A DNA stretch of 41,404 bases, taken from positions 1-41,404 of the forward strand of contig CAJOIU010000020.1 of NCBI GenBank assembly GCA_905234855.1. The letters run 5' to 3'. The translations under genes and the position numbers were made by a program. The number at the start of each line of letters is the position of its first letter. Positions within the stretch are counted from its first letter, which is position 1. The DNA comes from an uncultured Oscillospiraceae bacterium (lineage in GTDB: Bacteria; Bacillota; Clostridia; Oscillospirales; Oscillospiraceae). This document shows, one piece after another, positions 1-6,638 of this stretch. Below the pieces are notes generated by a model that made no database searches, was not told the DNA's origin, and saw only the letters and a list, made by a program, of their open reading frames with translations.

Positions 1-119
1 CCCCAAAAACCGAAACTGTGGACATCCTCCACAAATCTGGTTTGAGCAGGTCTGGTCACTACGAAGAAAAATCAAACCCATCCCCCACGAATTTCGATTG
101 CCCGGTAGCTCACTTGTGG

Positions 120-148
120 TTGACATTGTGACAATTTAGGTATATTAT
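120..148 (+). promoter_or_regulatory. Sigma-A-type promoter of the HTH-ATPase regulator
   Basis: TTGACA at 120-125 and TATTAT at 143-148 are separated by 17 bases. Transcription would start near 155, about 45 bases ahead of the start codon at 201. The -35 box shares one base with the first of three operator-like dyads and the -10 box overlaps the second, so a bound repressor would block polymerase. Confidence 0.75.
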
Positions 149-178
149 TGAGACAATAAGCGCGAGAATTGACACAAT
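125..178. promoter_or_regulatory. Triple operator array, ATTG-N3-CAAT, phased by 21-22 bp
   Basis: Three 11-bp dyads are seen: ATTGTGACAAT at 125-135, ATTGAGACAAT at 147-157 and ATTGACACAAT at 168-178. All fit ATTG-NN-ACAAT. Start-to-start spacing is 22 and 21 bases, two helical turns, so all three lie on the same DNA face. They cover the -35/spacer, the -10/+1 region and the early leader. The pattern suggests cooperative binding and autorepression by the wHTH protein encoded just downstream; the identity of the binder is inference. Confidence 0.7.
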
Positions 179-200
179 CACGTTTTTGGAGGTCGATAAT

Positions 201-1235
201 ATGCCCAAAAACTCTAGCGAAAAGACAAGGATCATCAACCTGCTTATCGAACGAATTGGCGAGGCTCCTGCCGACTTCTCAGCCAAGGCGTTTTCTGCTG
301 AGCAAGGCGTGTCCTTGAAAACAGTTTATCGGTATTTACAGGAGTTGGAAGAAAACGGGCTCATAACAATAACGGCAAGCGGCAGGAAAAACGACTATCG
401 ACTCGTTGAAATCAGCTACGAGGTAACTATGGGGATTGGAGAATTCAGCGAAGATCTCGTATGGAAACGTCACGTTGAACCCTTTTTCGCTGATTTGCCG
501 GCTATCGCAAAAGCCAATCTCGGAATAGCGTTTACCGAAATGCTGAACAATGCGATCGACCACTCGCAGGGAACAAAGGCGACGATACACTTGATAAAAA
601 ACGGCTTTGAAGCAAACGCAATTATCATGGATGACGGCATTGGGATCTTTAGGAAGATAACCGATGCCATGAAGCTGGAAGATAAGAGCTTTGCTATTCT
701 GGAGCTTGCTAAAGGAAAATTTACAACGGAGCCGGATACCCATTCCGGGCAGGGCGTCTTTTTCAGCTCTAAAATGGTCGATGATTTTGCCATCATCTCA
801 GAGGGACTTATATTCCTCGGTCCGACATCCGCGGCGGATCCGTATCTGGATAGCATAGAGTCTAGCGGAAAAGGAACGACGGTTTTCATGGGGATCAAGT
901 ATTCCCATTCTCAGACGGCGCAGGCGGTATATGATGATTTTGCCGGGTCACTTAATGATTACAGTTTCTCCAAAACCATTGTCCCTGTCCGGCTGCTGGA
1001 GTACGGCAATGAAAGGCCGCTGGTAGTTTCGCGATCTCAGGCCAAGCGTCTCATTGTTCGCTTCGAACGGTTTCGGAACATCATCCTTGATTTTGAGGGG
1101 ATAGATTCCATCGGCCAAGGCTTCGCCGACGAGCTGTTCCGCGTTTTTGCCGGGCAGCATCCGGCTTCTAAGCTGATCCCCGTGAACTGCAATCAAGCTG
1201 TTCAGGCTATGATCAACAGGGTTCAAGCTCTATAA
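201..1235 (+). CDS. wHTH - GHKL ATPase - STAS-like (DUF4325) regulator
   Basis: A 344-aa soluble protein. Residues about 8-60 look like a winged helix (FSAEQGVSLKTVYRYLQEL). Residues about 100-230 are a GHKL/HATPase_c fold with the N box EMLNNAIDH (113-121), DDGIGI (144-149), GQG (183-185) and GKGTT (223-227). Residues about 285-340 resemble the STAS-like DUF4325 domain. There is no membrane segment and no phosphoacceptor histidine domain, so this is not a normal sensor kinase; the ATPase resembles RsbW/SpoIIAB-type switch proteins joined to a STAS-like partner. ATG 201 is preferred over TTG 186 because TTGGAGGT (186-193) is then the ribosome binding site. Lower GC than the rest of the window suggests transfer. 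Target genes are unknown; the phased dyads upstream suggest autoregulation. Confidence 0.8.
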   Translation: MPKNSSEKTRIINLLIERIGEAPADFSAKAFSAEQGVSLKTVYRYLQELEENGLITITASGRKNDYRLVEISYEVTMGIGEFSEDLVWKRHVEPFFADLPAIAKANLGIAFTEMLNNAIDHSQGTKATIHLIKNGFEANAIIMDDGIGIFRKITDAMKLEDKSFAILELAKGKFTTEPDTHSGQGVFFSSKMVDDFAIISEGLIFLGPTSAADPYLDSIESSGKGTTVFMGIKYSHSQTAQAVYDDFAGSLNDYSFSKTIVPVRLLEYGNERPLVVSRSQAKRLIVRFERFRNIILDFEGIDSIGQGFADELFRVFAGQHPASKLIPVNCNQAVQAMINRVQAL

Positions 1236-1343
1236 GACGGCTCTAAAAAAATCCATTGAGCAGGTAGCTGCATGTCCTTCCAATCTGACTGGCTGAGTAC
1301 CTGCCATTATTTGAACTTTTTCTAGTCATCATCCGCATTTGTA

Positions 1344-1373
1344 TTGACATTGTAATTTGACATTGGGTATAAT
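1344..1373 (+). promoter_or_regulatory. Promoter of the toxin-antitoxin pair with direct repeat
   Basis: TTGACA (1344-1349) and TATAAT (1368-1373) are 18 bases apart. The 9-mer TTGACATTG occurs at 1344-1352 and again at 1357-1365, a 13-bp-spaced direct repeat within the promoter. The same 9-mer is also at 120-128. RelB-type antitoxins usually repress their own promoter, so the repeat is a plausible antitoxin site. Confidence 0.65.
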
Positions 1374-1393
1374 AAAGCCAGAGGTGATTTATT

Positions 1394-1684
1394 ATGGCGA
1401 GCATTAATATGAGTATAAGAACCGATTCGGAACTGAAGTCCCAGGCGGAGAGCATCCTGTCCCAACTGGGTATGAACATGAACGGCACCATCAATATGTT
1501 TCTTCAGCAGATCGTACGGGACAAGGCTGTTCCGCTGAGCCTGTCTCTCAACTCGGAGCAGGCTGCCTATGCTGATCTACTTTTCGCCCAGACGGAACGG
1601 GCTAAGGGGTATACAGGCCGGACAGCGGATGAGGTTTTAGGCGACATGGATAAGATTATCGCCGCCGCGAAAGCCGGAGAGTGA
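1394..1684 (+). CDS. RelB/DinJ-family antitoxin
   Basis: A 96-aa protein. The N-terminus (MASINMSIRTDSELKSQAES) matches the ribbon-helix-helix DNA-binding start of RelB/DinJ antitoxins, followed by the helical GMNMNGTINMFLQQ segment and a charged C-terminal tail that would wrap the toxin. GAGGTGA lies 6-7 bases ahead of ATG 1394. Its stop is two bases before the toxin ATG, the usual coupled layout. By family knowledge it neutralises the toxin and represses the operon, with a direct repeat in the promoter as a candidate operator. Only two hallmarks, N-terminal sequence and context, support the family call. Confidence 0.85.
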   Translation: MASINMSIRTDSELKSQAESILSQLGMNMNGTINMFLQQIVRDKAVPLSLSLNSEQAAYADLLFAQTERAKGYTGRTADEVLGDMDKIIAAAKAGE

Positions 1685-1686
1685 CC

Positions 1687-1986
1687 ATGCCGAAATACAA
1701 GGTGATCTTTGGCAGCCGAGTGGACAATATGCTTCTGCGCCATGTGGAGTTTCTGGCACGCGTCAGCGTCCCGGCAGCCAAACAGTTTCGAGATGAGTTC
1801 AAGAAGGTCATCCGTGAGATAGAGGAAAATCCGTATCAGTTTCCCTATGAGATCGATATAAACCTCCCGGCGGACACCTACCACAAAGCGCTGTTCGCCA
1901 AGCGCTATAAGGCGCTGTTTCTCATAGAGGATAAGACGGTGTATCTGGACGCCGTTGTAGATTGCAGACAGGATAATTCGTTTTAA
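1687..1986 (+). CDS. RelE/ParE-superfamily toxin
   Basis: A 99-aa basic protein starting MPKYKVIF; GTG at 1681 would add two residues, but ATG 1687 follows the antitoxin stop directly. It shows the RelE/ParE pattern: an N-terminal strand, two helices (SVPAAKQFRDEFKKVIREIEE), then strands around YHKALFAKRYKALFLIEDKTVYLDAV and a C-terminal CRQD. RelE members cut mRNA on the ribosome and ParE members poison gyrase; the sequence alone does not decide between them. The pair probably acts as a stress or island-maintenance module. Confidence 0.83.
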   Translation: MPKYKVIFGSRVDNMLLRHVEFLARVSVPAAKQFRDEFKKVIREIEENPYQFPYEIDINLPADTYHKALFAKRYKALFLIEDKTVYLDAVVDCRQDNSF

Positions 1987-1998
1987 TAATCCTTTTAG

Positions 1999-2175
1999 TC
2001 AAGCAGACTCAACGCTGTTTTTGAGCATATTGATATCGAGCATTTCATCCGGAAGGCAAAAAAGTACACGGAGCTCACGGAGCTGACCTCTTACGCTCTG
2101 CACGAGCTTGTGAGCGCGATCAATAACAAAGCGCCTTGTCCTCCACAGATTCCTCGTAAGCGTCAAACGGTATAA
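1999..2175 (+). pseudogene. 3' remnant of a large serine recombinase (DUF4368 region)
   Basis: An open frame with no start codon, bounded by stops at 1996 and 2173. It encodes HIDIEHFIRKAKKYTEL and TELTSYALHELVSAI, which follow the DUF4368 C-terminal pattern of TnpX-type large serine recombinases (an F..LVKKYT-like segment, then TELT...L..LI..I). The tail PRKRQTV resembles the family's basic tail before its last strand, after which the frame breaks. No catalytic domain is present. This is a decayed mobile-element end next to the toxin-antitoxin pair. Confidence 0.55.
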
Positions 2176-2200
2176 AAAATGACCTGCCCAAAAGCAGGTC
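2173..2200 (-). terminator. Minus-strand intrinsic terminator
   Basis: Read on the minus strand, GACCTGC and GCAGGTC form a perfect 7-bp stem with a six-base loop (2181-2200), followed by ATTTTTTATA. It lies just downstream of the IS66 transposase remnant and may be its original terminator. Confidence 0.65.
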
Positions 2201-2219
2201 CGAGAAAACGGTATGGGGA

Positions 2220-2552
2220 TCAATTGTCGGTGGGGAGCCGGCACTCAGCAGGCGCATACTGCGGGTGCAGAGACACCGTCCAGCTGGGGTCATCCAGCGC
2301 TCTTTTTGGAGCTGCCCGGAATACCCGCACGAGATAGCGGTACGGATCCAGACCTTCTTCCTTGGCTGTCTCAATCAGGCTGAAAAGGACGGCACTGCTC
2401 TCAGCGCCTGCCGGGGTGTTGGCAAACAGGAAATTCTTTCGAGCTATCACAAAAGGCTTAATGCTCCGTTCGGCTCGGTTGTTGCTCAGCTCAATGCGGC
2501 CGTCCTCCAGATAGGCAGTCAGATACGGCCATTGGTTCCATTCGCTGCGGAT
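2220..2552 (-). pseudogene. IS66-family transposase, C-terminal remnant
   Basis: The minus-strand frame from 2552 down to the stop at 2220-2222 reads WNQWPYLTAYLEDGR, then IELSNNRAERSIKPFVIARK, NFLFANTPAGAESSAV, ETAKEEGLDPYRYL and a W..SLHP..APAEC ending. This is the conserved C-terminal part of IS66 transposases (NNxAERxIKPFVIGRKNW-like core plus the short C-terminal element). A stop codon at 2553-2555 and the SDR promoter cut it off upstream, so DDE residues D and D and most of the protein are missing. Non-functional. Confidence 0.85.
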
Positions 2553-2566
2553 TTATTACAAACAGG

Positions 2567-2595
2567 ATGACTTTCCCGGTGTTATCTGATATAAT
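2567..2595 (+). promoter_or_regulatory. Promoter of the SDR gene
   Basis: ATGACT (2567-2572) and TATAAT (2590-2595) are 17 bases apart, starting exactly where the IS66 remnant ends. AGGAGG follows 12 bases ahead of ATG 2626. Confidence 0.65.
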
Positions 2596-2625
2596 GAAAG
2601 CAACTTCAAAACAGGAGGCAATGTT

Positions 2626-3384
2626 ATGAGACTAGCAAATAAAGCCATCGTGGTGACCGGCGCTTCCTCCGGCATGGGGAAGGCCATCGTTGAGCTGTTC
2701 GTAAAGGAAGGCGCATCCGTGATTGCTGTCGCAAGACGCGCCGACCGCCTGGCCGCATTGGCGGAATCCCTGGCCGGTGAAGCGGGCAAGATCGTTCCCT
2801 TTACCGGCGATGTGTCCAAGAAGGAAGATTGCGAAGCCATGATCGACGCCTGCGTCAAAGAGTTCGGCAAGCTGGATGTACTGGTGAACAACGCAGGGGT
2901 TATGGACAACATGGCTCCGGCCGGAAGCTTCTTGGACGAAAAGTATGAGAGCGTTATGGCTATCGACGTATATGGCCCACTGGCGGCGATCCGCAAGGCC
3001 GTGAACGTGTTCCATGCGCAGGGCAGCGGAGGCAATATCATAACCGTGTCGTCCTTCGGCGCACAGCATCAGGCAGCAGGCGTGGTCTACGGCGCGGCGA
3101 AGGCCGCGGTCAACGCCATCGTACGTCACACCGCGTTTGTCTATGCCAAAGAGGGCATCCGCAGCAATGCCATCGCGCCGGGCGCCATCAATACCGAGAT
3201 CTCTTCCTCCATGGGTATGCCCGATCCCGACGGTTACGGACGGATCCAAGGTGTACTCGGGCTGAACCCCGCCATGGGCGAGGGCAGCGACATTGCCAAT
3301 GCCGCGCTGTTTCTGGCGAGCGACGAGTCGAGCTTTGTGAACGGTCAGATCCTCGGTGTGGACGGCGGCTGGAGCGCGCTGTGA
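2626..3384 (+). CDS. Short-chain dehydrogenase/reductase (classical SDR)
   Basis: A 252-aa classical SDR. TGASSGMG near residue 11 is the TGxxxGxG dinucleotide motif; ARR after strand 2 suggests NADP(H) preference. NNAGV near residue 88 and YGAAK (YxxxK) with the serine pair in TVSS upstream supply the active site. The C-terminus GQILGVDGGWSAL is typical. Many such proteins are annotated as glucose 1-dehydrogenase or 3-oxoacyl-ACP reductase, but the substrate cannot be read from sequence. It is monocistronic, with its own promoter and a strong terminator, and lies at the border between the accessory stretch and the core DNA. Confidence 0.9.
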   Translation: MRLANKAIVVTGASSGMGKAIVELFVKEGASVIAVARRADRLAALAESLAGEAGKIVPFTGDVSKKEDCEAMIDACVKEFGKLDVLVNNAGVMDNMAPAGSFLDEKYESVMAIDVYGPLAAIRKAVNVFHAQGSGGNIITVSSFGAQHQAAGVVYGAAKAAVNAIVRHTAFVYAKEGIRSNAIAPGAINTEISSSMGMPDPDGYGRIQGVLGLNPAMGEGSDIANAALFLASDESSFVNGQILGVDGGWSAL

Positions 3385-3403
3385 TCAACCATAGCAGAAA
3401 TAC

Positions 3404-3443
3404 GGACGGTGTACCTCGAAAAACGGTACACCGTCCATTTTTT
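3404..3443 (+). terminator. Strong intrinsic terminator after SDR
   Basis: A perfect 12-bp stem (GGACGGTGTACC at 3404-3415, complement at 3425-3436) with a 9-base loop, followed by ATTTTTT. It lies 19 bases after the SDR stop. Confidence 0.9.
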
Positions 3444-3444
3444 C

Positions 3445-4029
3445 AGAAGTCGTAAAAGCGCCGTCGTTTTCGCTCGCCGCATCGGCAATGTGTTTTTAGC
3501 GCAAGCCAAAGAAGCTCATCGCAAGAGCGATATTCCCCACCCTTCAGGTACTTTACATGCCGTCCGTCACCGTTATGATGTTCATTTTTCAATTTTCATC
3601 CTGACATCCGCAGCTTTTCCAACAGCGATTACCTCTAGTTATCACTGCGCAAAATGCATTCTCTGTCGCGGAGCCGCCGTCATTTATCACCCATTTTCTT
3701 CCAACGCGGTTTCGCCGTTTTTCGCGGCGGCTCAACCTTTTCTCATAATTTCACGCGCGAAAGCGCCTCTCCGAATCGGTTGTCATAATTCTATATCGCT
3801 GTTTCAATGCAAAGAGTTATCAACATTTTCAACAGGTTTTTGAACATCGGTCAAATCCTTGAAATATCAAGGAAATTATCATTTTTACCAATTTTTTCAA
3901 ATTCACGGATCGTGTCCAGAAACAAATAGTATCAATTTTGCATTTGACATAATTCTGTGTTCCCAGAGCCGCCTGCAGGAGAGCGTCGAAAAATGCAGGA
4001 TTTGCGCCGCGAGGGCGCGGAAGGCTGCG
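3445..4029. other. 585-base AT-richer gap without a convincing gene
   Basis: This lies between the convergent SDR and radC genes. Plus-strand open frames (3409-3843, 3859-4404) have no ribosome binding site, no recognisable domain and odd composition, so I do not call them. The stretch is clearly lower in GC than the DNA to its right. It contains one DnaA-box-like TTATCAACA at 3817-3825, a lone TTGACA near 3944, and no clear radC terminator. It may be decayed DNA at the edge of the island. Confidence 0.5.
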
Positions 4030-4707
4030 TCAGGCGTCCAGAAGGCCGTCGTCCGAGAGGGAGACGAAATCCTCCCCCGCCACGATGATATGGTCGTAAA
4101 GCACGACTCCCACCTCCGCCAGCACGTCCCGCACCCGCAGGGTGGTGATCTCATCCTCCTTCGAGGGCAGGGCGATGCCGCTCGTATGGTTATGGGCGAG
4201 GATGACGGCGGTGGCGTTATGCATCAGCGCGACCTCCACGATCTTCCGCAGGCGAAACGGCACGGATACCGTGCTTCCCGACCCCACCTGACGGCAGTCC
4301 AAAACCTTCAGCTTTGCGTCGAGGCAGACGAGATAGACCGTCTCCTCCCGGCAGTTCATGAACCGGGGGATGAGATACCGCCCCGCCTCCTCGCTGGTGG
4401 CTAGGATCACGCCCCGCTCCTCCTTGGCCATGCGATAGCGCCGGGCGGCGGCGGGAATGAGCCGGATGAGCGCGGCGGCGCTCTCCCCGATGCCCGGCAC
4501 GGTCATGAGCGCCTCGGGCGTCGCCTCGAATACCGCGTCCAGCGAGCCGAAGGTCTCCAGCAGCGCATGAGCGGTCTCATTCATATCCATGCGGGGCTGG
4601 GCGTAGAAAAGCAGCAGCTCCAGAATCTCATGATCCTTGAAGTTATCAAGCCCGTGCCGCAGGAAGCGCTCCCGCATTCTTTTTCTGTGTCCGCTGTGAT
4701 CCGCCAT
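4030..4707 (-). CDS. radC: RadC family JAB/MPN-domain protein
   Basis: 225 aa, full length for the family. Residues about 1-95 hold helix-hairpin-helix-like sequence (TVPGIGESAAALI near 69-81). Residues about 100-225 are the JAB1/MPN metalloprotease-like domain with the JAMM signature: H172, H174 (AHNHTSG) and D185 (SKED), with a glutamate near 121. RadC was named as a DNA repair protein, but a direct repair role has been questioned and members often accompany mobile elements. It is divergent from the SEDS gene, with a 106-bp shared upstream region. Confidence 0.95.
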   Translation of the reverse strand: MADHSGHRKRMRERFLRHGLDNFKDHEILELLLFYAQPRMDMNETAHALLETFGSLDAVFEATPEALMTVPGIGESAAALIRLIPAAARRYRMAKEERGVILATSEEAGRYLIPRFMNCREETVYLVCLDAKLKVLDCRQVGSGSTVSVPFRLRKIVEVALMHNATAVILAHNHTSGIALPSKEDEITTLRVRDVLAEVGVVLYDHIIVAGEDFVSLSDDGLLDA

Positions 4708-4725
4708 GGTGTTTCTCCCGTCTTA

Positions 4726-4754
4726 TTGCGTTCCGGCGCAGGTTGTGGTACAAT
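4726..4754 (+). promoter_or_regulatory. Promoter of the SEDS gene at 4814
   Basis: TTGCGT (4726-4731) and TACAAT (4749-4754) with a 17-base spacer. Confidence 0.6.
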
Positions 4755-4813
4755 AGCGCCTGCATCGAAGCGTTTTCACCATTGTAACACATTTTTCGAA
4801 AGGAGGCGAGCCT

Positions 4814-5962
4814 TTGAAGCTCAGGTTATCGGATATCGGCGAGTTTCTGAAGCGGGCGGACATGCTGCTGCTGTGTCTGTGCCTCGCGGCGTCGATCTTC
4901 GGCATCGTCATCATCTCCAGCGCCACGAAGAGCTACGGCTCCCTCTCATATGTGTATGTGCAGATCGCGGCGCTCATCATCGGCGTCGTGCTGTATTTCC
5001 TCTTCACCGTCATCGATACGGACATCATCGCCGATCAATGGCCGCTGCTCTTAGTGGCGGAGATCGTGCTGCTGCTCCTCCTCATCCCCTTCGGCGAGAG
5101 GGGTGACACCGGCAACCGAAGCTGGATCCGCTTCTTCGGCATCGGCATCCAGCCCTCGGAGATCGTGAAGGTCATTTATATCGTGCTGTCTGCCAAGCAC
5201 ATCTCCTATCTGCGGGACTACCGCAATCTGAGCTCGCCCCTGTCGGTTCTTCAGATCGCGGGACATTTCGGCATCCTGTTCGTGCTGATCCTCGGCATTT
5301 CCAGCGACCTCGGCAACGCCCTCATCTTCTTTTTCATCTTCCTCATCATGGTATTTGTCGCAGGACTGAAGCTCTATTGGTTCCTGTTCGGCATCGCGGC
5401 CATGGCGGTGGTTGTGCCGCTGGCGTGGAACTACGTCCTCGAGCCCTATCAAAAAGAACGCATCCTCGCGCCGTATGACCCCACCATCGACCCCACGGGC
5501 AACGGCGTCTCGTGGGAGCCGAACCATGCGAAGATGGCGCTTTCCTCCGGCCGCCTCACCGGCACCGGGCTGTATCAGGGCACGCAAACCCAGTCCAATG
5601 CCATCGCCAGCAAGCACGCCGACTATATCTTCGCCGCCATCGGCGAGGAGCTGGGCATGGTCGGCTGCATCGCAGCCATCCTGCTGCTCGCGGCGATCAT
5701 CGTGCGGTGCGTCTATGTGGGGATGCACAGCCGCAGCACCTTCGGTATGCTGGTGTGCTTCGGCGTGGCCTCGGCGATCTTTTTCCAGGCCTTCGTAAAC
5801 ATCGGCATGTGCCTCGGCCTCACGCCGGTCATCGGTATCGCGCTCCCCTTTTTCAGCTATGGCGGCTCGTCGCTGTTTACCTCCTTCGCCGCGATGGGGC
5901 TCGTCTCCGGCATACGCTACAAGCCAAAACCGGCGCAGTATACCACCTTTTCGGCGTATTGA
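4814..5962 (+). CDS. FtsW/RodA/SpoVE-family SEDS glycan polymerase
   Basis: 382 aa with about ten membrane helices. SEDS proteins polymerise lipid II into glycan strands with a class B PBP. Visible family marks: NRSWIRFFGIGIQPSEIVK (the QPSE region), a KHADYIFAAIGEELG segment whose D270 lines up with the essential aspartate of RodA, and the C-terminal FFSYGGSS loop. Translation starts at TTG 4814, chosen because AGGAGG (4801-4806) lies seven bases ahead and no ATG or GTG fits. No transpeptidase gene is adjacent, unlike the second SEDS gene of the window. It could be RodA, FtsW or SpoVE; RodA-like is my preference. Confidence 0.92.
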   Translation: MKLRLSDIGEFLKRADMLLLCLCLAASIFGIVIISSATKSYGSLSYVYVQIAALIIGVVLYFLFTVIDTDIIADQWPLLLVAEIVLLLLLIPFGERGDTGNRSWIRFFGIGIQPSEIVKVIYIVLSAKHISYLRDYRNLSSPLSVLQIAGHFGILFVLILGISSDLGNALIFFFIFLIMVFVAGLKLYWFLFGIAAMAVVVPLAWNYVLEPYQKERILAPYDPTIDPTGNGVSWEPNHAKMALSSGRLTGTGLYQGTQTQSNAIASKHADYIFAAIGEELGMVGCIAAILLLAAIIVRCVYVGMHSRSTFGMLVCFGVASAIFFQAFVNIGMCLGLTPVIGIALPFFSYGGSSLFTSFAAMGLVSGIRYKPKPAQYTTFSAY

Positions 5963-5991
5963 AAATGCACGGCTCATCACCGTGCATTTTT
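5962..5991. terminator. Bidirectional terminator between SEDS and NUDIX genes
   Basis: An 11-bp perfect stem (AAAATGCACGG with its complement at 5980-5990) around a 7-base loop. It has a T run on plus and A-rich 5' arm giving a T run on minus, so it serves both convergent genes. Confidence 0.9.
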
Positions 5992-5994
5992 CTT

Positions 5995-6624
5995 TCAGTC
6001 GAAAACCGGCTTCCAGTCGTCCCCCGCGGCGGCGGCCTCGAAGCACATCCGTATCTCCTCGGCGGTGGTTTTTTCCTCCGCCAGCGGCGAGGGCAGCGCG
6101 TCCGGCGTAAACCACCCGCTTTCCTCCGTTTCGCTGTTCGGCCGGAACGTCCCGCCCAGCGCCGTGCACGCCACGAAAAACATAGTGATGTTATAGGCAT
6201 ACACCGGCTTGTGGTGCTTTTTCCGATCCAGCACGGCAACGATCCGATCCGCCGTCACCGTAAGCCCGGCCTCCTCCCGCACCTCCTTGACGGCGTTTTC
6301 CCGGACGGAGAGATCCTCGTCCACCCAGCCGCCGGGCAGCGCCCAGCGCCCGGTGCGCTCCTTCACGAGCAGGATGCGCCCGTCCCGGATCACCGCGGCG
6401 CGGGTGTCGATCTTCGGGGTCTGATAGCCGACGCCGCCGCAGAAGAGATCCCTGACCGTCTCCACAGGCAGCTCCGTATGGCGGCTCACCATCTCCGCCG
6501 CGATCTCGCGGATGCGGGTATACCGCTCTGTATCAAAGGGATTGTCCTTCGCGTAATACAGTCCCGCCTGCGCAAGTCCCTGCAGCTCCTGCGCCCAATG
6601 CAGCCATAGGGCGGTGTTGTCCAT
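5995..6624 (-). CDS. NUDIX hydrolase with N-terminal Nudix_N domain (YjhB-like)
   Basis: 209 aa from ATG 6624, chosen over an upstream ATG at 6663 because AGGAGG precedes it at the right distance. Residues about 1-65 form the helical Nudix_N segment (WLHWAQELQGLAQAGLYYAKDNPFD). The Nudix box starts GGWVDEDLSVRENA and ends KEVREEAGL; two consensus positions differ (E to L, R to K) but the catalytic REEAG glutamates remain, as in YjhB-like relatives. Likely cleaves a nucleoside diphosphate-linked compound; substrate unknown. It is the last gene of an operon after ydcF-like and ABC-F genes, 14 bases after the former's stop. Confidence 0.88.
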   Translation of the reverse strand: MDNTALWLHWAQELQGLAQAGLYYAKDNPFDTERYTRIREIAAEMVSRHTELPVETVRDLFCGGVGYQTPKIDTRAAVIRDGRILLVKERTGRWALPGGWVDEDLSVRENAVKEVREEAGLTVTADRIVAVLDRKKHHKPVYAYNITMFFVACTALGGTFRPNSETEESGWFTPDALPSPLAEEKTTAEEIRMCFEAAAAGDDWKPVFD

Positions 6625-6638
6625 CCCCGCGTCCTCCT

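Noticed and set aside
17-33. TGTGGA-CATCC-TCCACA hairpin at the left edge as a terminator
   Set aside because: Only six base pairs and no T run follows; upstream gene is not in the window.
1357-1373. Second TTGACA (1357-1362) as an alternative -35 box for the toxin-antitoxin promoter
   Set aside because: Only five bases separate it from TATAAT at 1368, too short; it is better explained as part of a direct repeat.
2220-2552. Functional IS66 insertion sequence
   Set aside because: Only the C-terminal third of the transposase remains; no inverted repeats or accessory genes are seen.
3409-4404. Plus-strand ORFs in the AT-richer gap (3409-3843 and 3859-4404)
   Set aside because: The first starts inside the SDR terminator, the second runs antisense into radC; neither has a ribosome binding site or a domain.
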